Shown one piece after another: positions 1 to 8,600 of a DNA stretch of 64,000 nucleotides (positions are counted from its first letter, which is position 1; the number at the start of each line of letters is the position of its first letter). This DNA comes from Variovorax sp. JS1663 (GTDB taxonomy: Bacteria; Pseudomonadota; Gammaproteobacteria; Burkholderiales; Burkholderiaceae_C): positions 28,490-92,489 of the forward strand of contig NZ_LYMK01000028.1 in NCBI RefSeq assembly GCF_002157355.1, in the 5' to 3' direction. The translations under genes were made by a program, and so were the position numbers. The notes beneath the pieces were generated by a model. The model saw only the letters and a list, made by a program, of their open reading frames with translations. It searched no databases and had not been told where the DNA came from.

Positions 1-874
1 AGTGGGCCGCGACCAGCGCCTCGTTCACCGGGTTCTTCGGGATGCCGAAGTAGTAGTAGGTCGCGCCCTCCATGCCCGGGAACTGCTTGTAGCTGGCCAT
101 CGCCGGCAGGATGTTGCCGCCGGTGGCGATCTCGATGCCGTAGCGCTTGAGGTCCAGGTCGGCGATCTTGAACGGGTTGCCCGCGCCAGCCCAGACGATC
201 CAGATCACCTTGCGGCCCGGCAGGTCCTTGAGCTTGTCGATCAGGCGCTGCGCACCGGCGGTGAAGTCGGTGGTGTTCTGCGGCAGGTATTCCTCATGGA
301 CGATCTTCGCCTTCTTCACCGCGTCCTTGAAGGCCTTCACGCCATCGCGGCCGAAGGCGTAGTCCTGGGCGAGCGTGGCGATGCTGACGCCCGGCTTGTC
401 CAGCGCGACCGCGTTGCTGATCGCGTCCTGGCTGGAGTTGCGGCCGGTGCGGAAGATGTACTTGTTCCACTTGTCGCCGGTGATGGAATCGGCCACCGCG
501 GGCTCCACCAGCAGGATCTTCTTGTACTCCTCGGCCACCGGCAGCATGGCCAGTGCCACGCCCGACGACGTGGGGCCGACCGCGAGCGCGGCCTTGTCAT
601 CGGCATAGGCCGCGGCCAGCAGCGACTTGCCGAGGTCGGGCTTGCCCTGGTCGTCCTTCTCGATCACCACCAGCTTCTTGCCGTTGACGGCCATGGTGCC
701 GCCGGTGGCGTAGTTCAGGCCCATCAGGAAGCCGGTCTGCGTCTGCTTGCCGTAGGCCTCCAACGGGCCGGTCTTGCTGTAGATGTGGGCGATGCGGATC
801 TCGTTGGACTGGGCCCAGGCGGGCGCGGCCAGGGCGGCGATCGCCGCGACGGCGACGAGATGGCGACGGTGCAT
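1..874 (-). CDS. ABC transporter substrate-binding protein, branched-chain amino acid type (3' end outside window)
   Basis: This is a periplasmic solute-binding protein of the LivK/Leu-Ile-Val-binding family, expected to deliver an amino acid or aromatic acid to an ABC permease. The start is the ATG at 874, preceded by an AGGAG Shine-Dalgarno. The first ~22 residues (MHRRHLVAVAAIAALAAPAWA) are a Sec signal peptide. The mature part begins NEIRIAHIYSKTGPLEAYGK, the usual opening of the family, and later holds AVGPTSSGVALAMLPVAEE. About 290 codons are visible of the usual 380-400, so the C-terminus and any permease genes lie off the left edge. A sigma-54-type promoter lies just upstream and a sigma-54 activator gene follows. 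The ligand cannot be told from sequence. Confidence 0.9.
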   Translation of the reverse strand, partial: MHRRHLVAVAAIAALAAPAWAQSNEIRIAHIYSKTGPLEAYGKQTQTGFLMGLNYATGGTMAVNGKKLVVIEKDDQGKPDLGKSLLAAAYADDKAALAVGPTSSGVALAMLPVAEEYKKILLVEPAVADSITGDKWNKYIFRTGRNSSQDAISNAVALDKPGVSIATLAQDYAFGRDGVKAFKDAVKKAKIVHEEYLPQNTTDFTAGAQRLIDKLKDLPGRKVIWIVWAGAGNPFKIADLDLKRYGIEIATGGNILPAMASYKQFPGMEGATYYYFGIPKNPVNEALVAAH

Positions 875-907
875 TTCTAGGTCTCCTGTGAGTGGATGAC
901 TGAATAT

Positions 908-923
908 TGCACAGTTCGTGCCA
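908..923 (-). promoter_or_regulatory. sigma-54 (RpoN) -24/-12 promoter of the ABC binding-protein gene
   Basis: Read on the minus strand the site is TGGCACG-AACT-GTGCA. The consensus is TGGCACG-N4-TTGCW, so it has a perfect -24 block, exact GG-to-GC spacing and one mismatch in the -12 block. The predicted transcript start is near 898, about 24 nt before the ATG at 874. A sigma-54 activator gene is the adjacent upstream gene, which supports the call. Confidence 0.8.
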
Positions 924-924
924 T

Positions 925-1015
925 CTTGGCTCTCCCCCAGGCTCCCCCACTTCGTGTGGTCCGCCACCTCCCTCACCGGGGGCAACACCAGGGGCCCGGC
1001 GAAGCCGGTTCCGCG
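925..1015. repeat. Divergent GC-rich intergenic repeat, possible third copy of the window's repeat family
   Basis: The stretch has the layout of the two clearer copies at 5225 and 60841: a CCCCCAC start, a CT-rich middle, a CCGGGGGC block and a GGGGCCCGGCG end, followed by GAAGCCGGTTCCGCGG. Identity to those copies is low, so membership is tentative. It lies between the sigma-54 promoter and the activator gene. I recall similar intergenic elements in Comamonadaceae genomes but cannot check. Confidence 0.4.
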
Positions 1016-1081
1016 GTGTTTCCCGCAAGCGAGTCGAAGCGCATTTGGCTAAAAAGAAGACACGAATTCGCCTTAAATTCA

Positions 1082-1099
1082 GACAATTGCGCAGTTGTC
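1082..1099. promoter_or_regulatory. 18-bp near-perfect palindrome, candidate enhancer (UAS) for the sigma-54 activator
   Basis: GACAATTGCGCAGTTGTC is an inverted repeat with a single mismatched pair. It overlaps the stop codon of the activator gene and lies about 185 bp upstream of the predicted sigma-54 transcript start, a normal distance for an enhancer. No T-run follows on either strand, so it is not an intrinsic terminator. Binding by the neighbouring Fis-type HTH protein is an inference from position and symmetry. Confidence 0.55.
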
Positions 1100-2627
1100 A
1101 GTCAGGGTTTTCCAGACGTTCATACAGCGTCGCCCGCGAGATCTTCAAGAGCCGCGAGGCCGCCAGCTTGTTGCCACCGGTGGCCGCCATCGCGGCGGCG
1201 ATGGCCCTGCGCTCCAGTTCCGCGACCTGCTCGGCCAGCGGGCGCAGCAGCAGGGCCTTGTCGTCGGCCGCCGCCCCCGGCGCGGGCTGCAGCGGGTCGG
1301 GCGCGGCGATCTTCTCCTGCCCGGTCTCGCGCAGGATGCGCTCCAGCTGCGCCGCATCGATGCGCTGCGAGTCGCTGCGCATGGTCACCTGCTCCAGCAC
1401 GTTGCGCAGCTCGCGGATGTTGCCGCGCCAGTGCTGCGCGGCCAGCAGCGCCAGTGCGTCGGGCATCAGCTCGGGCGGGGCCTCACCGCTCCGCAAGGCC
1501 ATGTCCTCGCCCAGTGCTTCGACCAGCGCCGGGATGTCGGCACGCCGCTCGCGCAGCGGCGGCACGCGCACCGGCAGCACGTTCAGGCGGTAATACAGGT
1601 CCTCGCGAAAGCGGCCCTCGCGCACCAGCGACGGCAGGTCGCGCGAGGTGGCGGCGATCACGCGCGCATCGAAGGGCACCAGCTTGTTGGAACCCAGCGG
1701 CTCGATCTCGCCCTCCTGCAGCGCGCGCAGCAGTTTGGCCTGCAGCGGCAGCGGCATGTCGCCGATCTCGTCGAGGAAGAGCGTGCCGCCGTCGGCCAGC
1801 TTGAACTTGCCTTCGCGCGCCTTGCGGTCGGCGCCGGTGTAGGCGCCGGGCGCGACGCCGAAGAACTCGGCCTCCAGCAGCGTGTCGGGCACGGCTGCGA
1901 TGTTCACGCTGACGAAGGCATGGCGCGCGCGTGCGGAGGCGGCATGGATCGCATGCGCCAGCAGTTCCTTGCCGGTGCCGGTCTCGCCCAGCAGCAGCAC
2001 CGGGCTGGAGGACTGCGCCGCGCGCCGCGCATGGCGCTTGACCTCCACTGCCGCCGTGCTGGAGCCGATGAAACTCGCGAAGGTGTACTTGGAGCGCCGC
2101 TGGCCCTCGGCCGACTGCTGCCAGATCGGGTTGTTGCGCTGGCTAGCCAGCTCGCGGCGCGCATCGTCCAGGTCGCGCTGCAGCAGGGCGAACTTGCTGA
2201 TCAGCGGCTGCAGCGTGGTCTCCGGATGGTCGAAGAGCACGATGCCGATGGCGCCGATCACCTCGCCCACCGCGCCGCCCTCGCGCTCCTCGCGCAGCGG
2301 GATGCGGCTGACCACGAAGGTGCCGGCCTTGTTGGTCAGCAGGTCGATCAGCACCGGCTCGCCGGTCTCCAGCACCCGGTGCATGAGCGTGTTGGGGATC
2401 ACGTCCTCCACCTGGTGGCCGAGGAACTGGTCGATGGAGGAGAAGCCCAGCGCCGGCAGGAAGCGGCGGTAACCCTCGTTCACCCAGACGATGCGGCCGC
2501 TGCGGTCGACCAGGAACATGCCCTGGCTCATGCTGGAGAACAGGTGGAACATCGAGCGCGCGGCGAGGGCCAGGATGCCTTCGGCGTCGAGCGGCAGAGC
2601 AGGCGAATGCGCGGTGGCGGCTGACAT
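1098..2627 (-). CDS. Sigma-54-dependent transcriptional activator with N-terminal PAS domain
   Basis: This 509-aa enhancer-binding protein activates RNA polymerase-sigma-54. Residues ~20-135 form a PAS-type sensor (MFLVDRSGRIVWVNEGYRRF). Residues ~183-420 are the AAA+ domain, with Walker A GETGTGKE (~214-221), Walker B TLFLDEIGD, and arginine-finger/sensor text FREDLYYRLNVLPVRVPPLR. The C-terminus (~475-505) is a Fis-type HTH (GGNKLAASRLLKISRATLYE). The sigma-54-contact loop reads GAYTGA instead of GAFTGA, a conservative change. It has no receiver domain, so a small ligand or redox signal probably acts through PAS. Its likely target is the adjacent ABC binding-protein gene, which carries a sigma-54 promoter. 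Confidence 0.93.
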   Translation of the reverse strand: MSAATAHSPALPLDAEGILALAARSMFHLFSSMSQGMFLVDRSGRIVWVNEGYRRFLPALGFSSIDQFLGHQVEDVIPNTLMHRVLETGEPVLIDLLTNKAGTFVVSRIPLREEREGGAVGEVIGAIGIVLFDHPETTLQPLISKFALLQRDLDDARRELASQRNNPIWQQSAEGQRRSKYTFASFIGSSTAAVEVKRHARRAAQSSSPVLLLGETGTGKELLAHAIHAASARARHAFVSVNIAAVPDTLLEAEFFGVAPGAYTGADRKAREGKFKLADGGTLFLDEIGDMPLPLQAKLLRALQEGEIEPLGSNKLVPFDARVIAATSRDLPSLVREGRFREDLYYRLNVLPVRVPPLRERRADIPALVEALGEDMALRSGEAPPELMPDALALLAAQHWRGNIRELRNVLEQVTMRSDSQRIDAAQLERILRETGQEKIAAPDPLQPAPGAAADDKALLLRPLAEQVAELERRAIAAAMAATGGNKLAASRLLKISRATLYERLENPD

Positions 2628-2719
2628 CGGCCAATCGTAGCCTGTGCATCAATGGCGGCTGCGATCCTCATCAATCGCGCACCCGCGACGCTCTAGCATG
2701 CCGAACCCTACGAGTATTC

Positions 2720-2759
2720 GGAGCATGGCCCCCGAGGCCATGCGGCCTTGTTATGCTCC
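2720..2759. repeat. Nested inverted repeats upstream of the RND efflux operon
   Basis: Outer arms GGAGCAT (2720-2726) and ATGCTCC (2753-2759) enclose inner arms CATGGCC (2724-2730) and GGCCATG (2736-2742). The element lies between the divergent sigma-54 activator and the efflux operon, about 95 bp before the first efflux start codon. It could be an operator or an RNA hairpin. No regulator of the TetR or MarR type is adjacent. Confidence 0.45.
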
Positions 2760-2850
2760 GCGGTTTGCCAGCCCACCGGCTGCCTTCCGGCCCGGGCGGC
2801 GCGGTTGATCCGACCGCCGGCCCTGCCCTCTCTTGCGGACTCGACTTCTC

Positions 2851-4368
2851 ATGAGGAACTCCCGGCTTTCCGCGCTGTGCCTCGCGCTTCCCTTCGTGCT
2901 TGCGGCCTGCACGCTGCCGCGTCCGCCCGAGAAGGTCGCGGCACCGGCGCCTGCCCAATGGACCACCCCCCTGCCCCACGGCGGGTCTCTGTCCGAACTG
3001 ACCCAGTGGTGGCGCCAGCTCGACGACCCCCTGCTAGTCGAGCTGGTGGAGGCGGCGCAGGCCGCCAGCCCCAACGTGGCCAGCGCGGCTGCACGCATCG
3101 CCGAGGCGCGCGCATCGCGCGTGGCGGCCGGCGCGGCGCTGGCGCCCAACCTCGGCGCCAATGTCTCGGCCACGCGGAGCAACTCGCCGACCAGCGGCTT
3201 CGGCGGAAGCCTGGGTGGCACCAGCGGCTCCAGCGGCTCCAGCGGCACCAGCGGCACCAGCGGCTCCGGATCGTCGATCACCGAGATCCCGCCCATCACC
3301 ACCATCCAGGCCGGCCTGCAGTCGAGCTGGGAGATCGATCTCTTCGGCGGCCTGCGCGCCACGCGCGATGCCAGCCAGGCCCGCCTGCGCGGTGCCGATG
3401 CCAAGTGGCACGAAGCGCGCGTCTCGGTCGCGGCCGAAACGGCCAATGCCTATTTCGGCGAGCGCGCCTGCCGGCGCCAGCTCGCGGTGGCCGAGGCCGA
3501 CACGCGCTCGCGCGCGGAGACTGCGCGCCTGAACGAGCTCTCGGCGCGCGCCGGCTTCACCGCACCGGCCGATGCCGCGCTGGCCCGGGCCGGCGCTTCC
3601 GACGCTTCGGCCCGGCTCACCCAGCAGCGCGCGCAATGCGCCCTGCTGCGGCAGTCGCTGATCGCGCTCAGCGGCCTCGAAGCAGCCGCGCTGCAGGCCC
3701 GGCTGGACGCCGCGCCGGTGGACCGCGCCCTGCCCGCCGTCCACGCGATCGGCAGCGTGCCGGCCGAAGTGCTGGCGCAGCGCCCCGATGTCTACGCCTC
3801 GGAGCTGGGCGTGGCCGCCGCCAGCGCGGAAGCGGGTTCCGCATTGGCGCAGCGCTTTCCCAAGCTCACGCTGCAGGGCTCGATCGGCCGGCTGCAGTTC
3901 CGCACCAGCGGCTTCCGCGACACGGTCGACACCTGGAGCATCGGCCCGGTGGCGCTGTCGGTGCCGATCTTCGACGGCGGCACGCTGGCCGCCAACGTGG
4001 ACGCCGCGCGGGCGCGCTACGACGAGGCGGTCGCGGCCTACCGCGGCAACGTGCGCCAGGCGGTGCGCGAGGTCGAGGAGGCGCTGATCAACCTGCAGGC
4101 CACCGAAGCCCGCACCGGCGATGCCGATGCGGCCGTGCAGAACTACCAGGCCTCCTTCGATGCCACCCAGGCGCGCTACCAGACCGGCCTGGCCAGCCTG
4201 TTCGAGCTGGAGGACTCGCGCCGCACCCTGTTCGCCGCCCAGACCGCCCGCGTGTCGCTGCAGCGCGAGCGGGCCGAGGCCTGGGTCGCGCTGTACCGCT
4301 CCACTGGCGGCGGCTGGTCGAGGCCCGGCGCGGACGGCGCGACGACGACCTCCTCGCTCGCGCCATGA
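2851..4368 (+). CDS. RND efflux outer-membrane lipoprotein, NodT/OprM family
   Basis: This 505-aa protein is the outer-membrane channel of a tripartite efflux pump. The ATG at 2851 is preferred over an upstream TTG (2833) because it opens directly into a lipoprotein signal ending in the lipobox LAAC (Cys20). Two OEP repeats follow, with typical motifs (WEIDLFGGLR, LPAVHAIGSVPAEVLAQRPD, SIGPVALSVPIFDGGTLAAN). Residues ~117-142 are a Gly/Ser/Thr stretch encoded by tandem 9-bp units. By analogy with TolC/OprM this lies near an extracellular beta-hairpin loop. The gene ends in an ATGA overlap with the adaptor gene, so the two are probably translationally coupled. Confidence 0.92.
   Translation: MRNSRLSALCLALPFVLAACTLPRPPEKVAAPAPAQWTTPLPHGGSLSELTQWWRQLDDPLLVELVEAAQAASPNVASAAARIAEARASRVAAGAALAPNLGANVSATRSNSPTSGFGGSLGGTSGSSGSSGTSGTSGSGSSITEIPPITTIQAGLQSSWEIDLFGGLRATRDASQARLRGADAKWHEARVSVAAETANAYFGERACRRQLAVAEADTRSRAETARLNELSARAGFTAPADAALARAGASDASARLTQQRAQCALLRQSLIALSGLEAAALQARLDAAPVDRALPAVHAIGSVPAEVLAQRPDVYASELGVAAASAEAGSALAQRFPKLTLQGSIGRLQFRTSGFRDTVDTWSIGPVALSVPIFDGGTLAANVDAARARYDEAVAAYRGNVRQAVREVEEALINLQATEARTGDADAAVQNYQASFDATQARYQTGLASLFELEDSRRTLFAAQTARVSLQRERAEAWVALYRSTGGGWSRPGADGATTTSSLAP
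3220..3264 (+). repeat. Five tandem 9-bp repeats (WCCAGCGGC) inside the efflux channel gene
   Basis: ACCAGCGGC or TCCAGCGGC is repeated five times head to tail and encodes Thr/Ser-Ser-Gly five times. A single unit also occurs at about 3190. The unit is a multiple of three, so copy-number change by slippage would keep the frame and alter only the length of a probable surface loop. Confidence 0.85.
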
Positions 4369-5654
4369 ACGAACCGACAACCATGACAAGAATGAAGCGT
4401 TCCACCCTCCTCATCGTCGCCGCCGTGGTCGTGCTGCTGATCGCGGCCGCGGCCTTCATGTTCATGGGCGGCAAGCCCGCGGACAAGGGCGCCCCCAAGG
4501 CCAAGGATGCCGCCGCGCAGCCGCGTCCCGCACTGACCGTGACCGTGGCCCGGCCGGAGACCAGCGAGCTCACCGTCGCCCTCGCGGCCAACGGCAACGT
4601 CGCGGCCTGGCAGGAGGCGAGCATCGGCTCCGAATCCAACGGCCTGCGCCTGGCCGAAGTGCGCGTGAACGTGGGCGACGTGGTGAAGAAGGGCCAGGTG
4701 CTGGCCACCTTCTCGGCCGAGACGGTGCAGGCCGACATGGCCCAGGCGCGCGCCTCGCTGGCCGAGGCCCGGGCCACCGCGGCCGATGCCGCCGCCAATG
4801 CCGCGCGGGCCCGCACGCTGCAGCAGACGGGCGCTCTGAGCCAGCAGCAGATCAACCAGTACCAGACCAGCGAGCAGACCGCCAAGGCACGCGTCGAGGC
4901 GGCCGAGGCCGTGCTCGCCGCGCAGCAGGTGCGCGGCCGCAACACCCAGGTGCTGGCGCCGGACGACGGCGTGATCTCCTCGCGCACCGCGACCGTGGGG
5001 AGCGTGCTCAGTGCCGGCACCGAGCTGTTCCGGCTGATCCGCCAGGGCCGGCTCGAATGGCGTGCCGAGGTGACCTCGGCCGAGCTCGGCCGCGTCGCCG
5101 TCGGCACGCCGGCCATCATCACCAGTGCCAGCGGCGCGCAGGTAAAAGGCCAGGTGCGCAGCATCGCGCCCACCGTCGATCCGCAGACGCGCGCCGCACT
5201 GGTCTACGTCGACATCCTGGATGTGGCCCCCACGCTTCGCGCCGACGCGTCGTCGCTGCCCCCCAAGGGGGCGCTCGCGCCTCGGGGCGGCCCAGCGTCG
5301 CTCGTGCTGCAGAACACCGGCATCAAGGCCGGCATGTTCGCGCGCGGCGAGTTCCAGCTCGGCCGCACCGGCGCCATCACGGTGCCGCAGGCCGCGGTGG
5401 TGCCGCGCGACGGCTTCAACCACCTGTTGCTGCTGCAGCCCGACAACCGCGTGGCGCAGCTCAAGGTCGAGACCGGCCGCCGCGTCGGCGACCGCGTCGA
5501 GATCACCAGCAAGCTCCCGGACGATGCGCGCGTGGTGGTCCAGGGCGCGGGCTTCCTCAACGACGGCGACCTGGTGCGCGTGGTCGACGCACCGGCTGCC
5601 CCGGCCAAGGGCGCCGCCGGCGCGCCCGGCACCGGCGACCTCGCCGCCAAGTAA
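4365..5654 (+). CDS. RND efflux periplasmic adaptor (membrane fusion protein)
   Basis: This HlyD/AcrA-type adaptor (429 aa) links the inner-membrane pump to the outer-membrane channel. The start at 4365 overlaps the previous stop (ATGA); internal ATGs at 4383 and 4392 are alternatives. A TM anchor (TLLIVAAVVVLLIAAAAFMF) is followed by a lipoyl half (GDVVKKGQVLATFSAETVQA), an alpha hairpin (~115-180), the second lipoyl half (VLAPDDGVISSRTATVGSVL) and beta-barrel/proximal domains (KAGMFARGEFQLG). Unusually, ~26 residues at about 286-312 are encoded by a copy of an interspersed repeat inserted in frame. The gene lies 18 bp before the pump gene. Confidence 0.92.
   Translation: MNEPTTMTRMKRSTLLIVAAVVVLLIAAAAFMFMGGKPADKGAPKAKDAAAQPRPALTVTVARPETSELTVALAANGNVAAWQEASIGSESNGLRLAEVRVNVGDVVKKGQVLATFSAETVQADMAQARASLAEARATAADAAANAARARTLQQTGALSQQQINQYQTSEQTAKARVEAAEAVLAAQQVRGRNTQVLAPDDGVISSRTATVGSVLSAGTELFRLIRQGRLEWRAEVTSAELGRVAVGTPAIITSASGAQVKGQVRSIAPTVDPQTRAALVYVDILDVAPTLRADASSLPPKGALAPRGGPASLVLQNTGIKAGMFARGEFQLGRTGAITVPQAAVVPRDGFNHLLLLQPDNRVAQLKVETGRRVGDRVEITSKLPDDARVVVQGAGFLNDGDLVRVVDAPAAPAKGAAGAPGTGDLAAK
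5225..5296 (+). repeat. Interspersed GC-rich repeat inserted in frame in the adaptor gene
   Basis: The stretch aligns over its whole length with the reverse complement of 60841-60914. Shared blocks include CCCCCACGCT at the start, TCGCTGCCCCCC then AGGGGGCG in the centre, and GGGGCGGCCC at the end. The centre can fold as a CCCCC/GGGGG hairpin. Here it is translated as roughly APTLRADASSLPPKG followed by ALAPRGG between two conserved strands of the adaptor. Confidence 0.8.
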
Positions 5655-5672
5655 GCGGAAGACACCCTCGCC

Positions 5673-8600
5673 ATGAACGTCTCGGCCTGGTCCATCCGCA
5701 ACCCGATCCCGTCGGTGATGCTGTTCGTGCTGCTCACCTTCGCGGGCTTCCTGTCCTTCAACGCGATGAAGGTGCAGAACTTTCCCGACATCGACCTGCC
5801 CACGGTGACCGTCTCGGTCGCGCTGCCGGGCGCCTCGCCCTCGCAGCTGGAGAACGACGTGGCGCGCAAGATCGAGAACTCGATCGCCACCGTGCAGGGC
5901 CTCAAGCACATCACGAGCAAGGTGCAGGACGGCGCGGCGACGATGATCGTCGAGTTCCGGCTCGAGAAGCCGGTGCAGGAGGCGGTGGACGACGTGCGCT
6001 CCGCCGTGCAGCGCGTGCGCGCCGACCTGCCGGCCGACGTGCGCGACCCGGTGATCAACAAGCTGGACTTCGCGGCGCAGCCGGTGCTGGCCTTCACGAT
6101 TGCCTCCTCGCGCATGGACGCGGAGGGCCTGTCCTGGTTCGTCGACGACACCGTGACCAAGAAGCTGCTCGCCATCAGCGGCGTGGGCGCGGTCAACCGG
6201 GTGGGCGGCGTGACGCGCCAGGTCCACGTCGACCTCGACCCGGCCAGGCTGCAGGCGCTGGGCGCCACCGCGGCCGACATCTCGCGCCAGCTGCGCCAGG
6301 TGCAGACCGAGAGCGCCGGCGGCCGCACCGACCTGGGCGGCAGCGAGCAGCCGGTGCGCACCCTCGCCACCGTGCGCTCGGCCGAAGAGCTGCACGACAT
6401 GCAGATCCCGCTGTCGGACGGCCGCAGCATCCGCCTGGACCAGGTCGCGCGCGTGTCCGACACCATCGCCGAGCCGCGCGCCGCCGCGCTGCTGGACGGC
6501 AAGACGGTGGTCGGCTTCGAGGTCGCACGCAGCCGCGGCGCCAGCGAGGTGGAGGTCGGCGCGGCCGTGCAGAAGGCCTTGACCGAACTGCGCGCCCAGC
6601 ACCCTGACATCCAGCTCACCGAGGCCTTCAACTTCGTCGCTCCGGTGCAGGAGGAATACGACGGCTCGCTGCACCTGCTCTACGAGGGCGCCTTCCTGGC
6701 GGTGCTGGTGGTGTGGCTGTTCCTGCGCGACTGGCGCGCCACCTTCGTCTCGGCGGTCGCGCTGCCGATGTCGGCCATCCCGGCCTTCATCGGCATGCAC
6801 TACCTGGGCTTCTCGATCAACGTCGTCACGCTGCTCGCGCTCTCGCTGGTGATCGGGATCCTGGTCGACGACGCGATCGTGGAGGTGGAGAACATCGTGC
6901 GCCACCTGCGCATGGGCAAGACGCCCTACCAGGCCGCGATGGAGGCGGCCGACGAGATCGGCCTGGCCGTGATCGCCACCACCTTCACCCTGATCGCCGT
7001 GTTCCTGCCCACCGCCTTCATGAGCGGCGTGGCCGGCAAGTTCTTCAAGCAGTTCGGCTGGACCGCGTCGCTGGCGGTCTTCGCCTCGCTGGTGGTGGCG
7101 CGGATGCTCACGCCGATGATGGCGGCGTACATGCTCAAGCCGATCGTCGGCGCCGAGAAGGAGCCGCGCTGGCTCACCTGGTACATGCGCCTGGCCGAGC
7201 GCAGCCTGCGGCACCGCTTCACGACCATGGTGCTGGCCACCCTCTTCTTCTTCGGCTCGATCGCGCTGATCCCGCTGCTCAAGACCGGCTTCATCCCGCC
7301 CGACGACAACTCGCAGACGCAGGTCTACCTGTCGCTGCCGCCGGGCGCCACGCTGGCACAGACCCTGGCCACGGCCGAGGAGACGCGCCGGCGCGTGATG
7401 GGCGTCGAGCACGTGAAGAGCGTCTACACCACGGTCGGCGGCGGCAGCGCGGGCGGCGACCCGTTCGCCAGCTTCGGCACACCCGAGACCCGCAAGGCCA
7501 CGCTCACGATCCAGCTCGCGCCGCGCGGCGACCGGCCGCGCAAGCAGGGCATCGAGAACAACATCCGCAAGGCGCTGGAGACCCTGCCCGGCGTGCGCAC
7601 CACCGTCGGCCTGGGCGGCTCGGGCGAGAAGTACATCCTGGTGTTGACCGGCGAGGAGCCGGCCACCCTCACCGCCGCCGCCCGCGCGGTGGAGAAGGAC
7701 CTGCGCACCGTCCCGGGCCTCGGCAACATCACCTCCACTGCCAGCCTGATCCGGCCGGAGATCGCGGTGCGGCCCAATTTCGCGCGCGCCGCCGACCTGG
7801 GCGTGACCAGCTCGGCCATCGCCGAGACCCTGCGCGTGGCCACCATGGGCGACTACGACCAGGCGCTGCCCAAGCTCAACCTGGCGCAGCGCCAGGTGCC
7901 GATCGTGGTCAAGCTGCAGGACTCGGCGCGCGCCGACCTGCCCCTGCTGGAGCGCCTGACCGTGCCCGGCGCGCGCGGCCCGGTCATGCTGAGCCAGGTC
8001 GCCACGCTCACCATGGAGGGCGGCCCGGCGGTGATCGACCGCTACGACCGCTCGCGCAACGTCAACTTCGAGATCGAGCTGTCCGGCGTCGGCCTGGGCG
8101 ATGCGAAGAAGGCGGTGGAGGCCCTGCCCTCGGTGCGCAACCTGCCGCCCGGCGTGCGCGTGGCCGAGGTGGGCGATGCCGAGATGATGGGCGAGCTCTT
8201 CGCCAGCTTCGGCCTGGCGATGCTGACCGGCGTGCTGTGCATCTACATCGTGCTGGTGCTGCTGTTCAAGGACTTCCTGCACCCGGTCACCATCCTGTGC
8301 GCGCTGCCGCTGGCGCTGGGGGGCGCCTTCATCGGGTTGCTGCTGGGGCAGCAGGCGCTGTCCATGCCCTCGATGATCGGCTTCATCATGCTGATGGGGG
8401 TGGCGACCAAGAACTCCATCCTCTTGGTGGAGTACGCGATCGTCGCGCGCCGCGGGCACGACGGAAGCGACGGCCGGCCAGCCGTCGCGGGCATGACCCG
8501 ATGGGAGGCCCTGCGCGACGCCTGCCACAAGCGCGCGCGGCCCATCATCATGACCACCCTGGCCATGGGCGCCGGCATGGCGCCGATCGCCTTCGGGCTG

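Noticed and set aside
1082..1099. Reading the 18-bp palindrome as the terminator of the sigma-54 activator gene
   Set aside because: It overlaps the stop codon and is not followed by a T-run. Its distance to the sigma-54 promoter fits an enhancer better.
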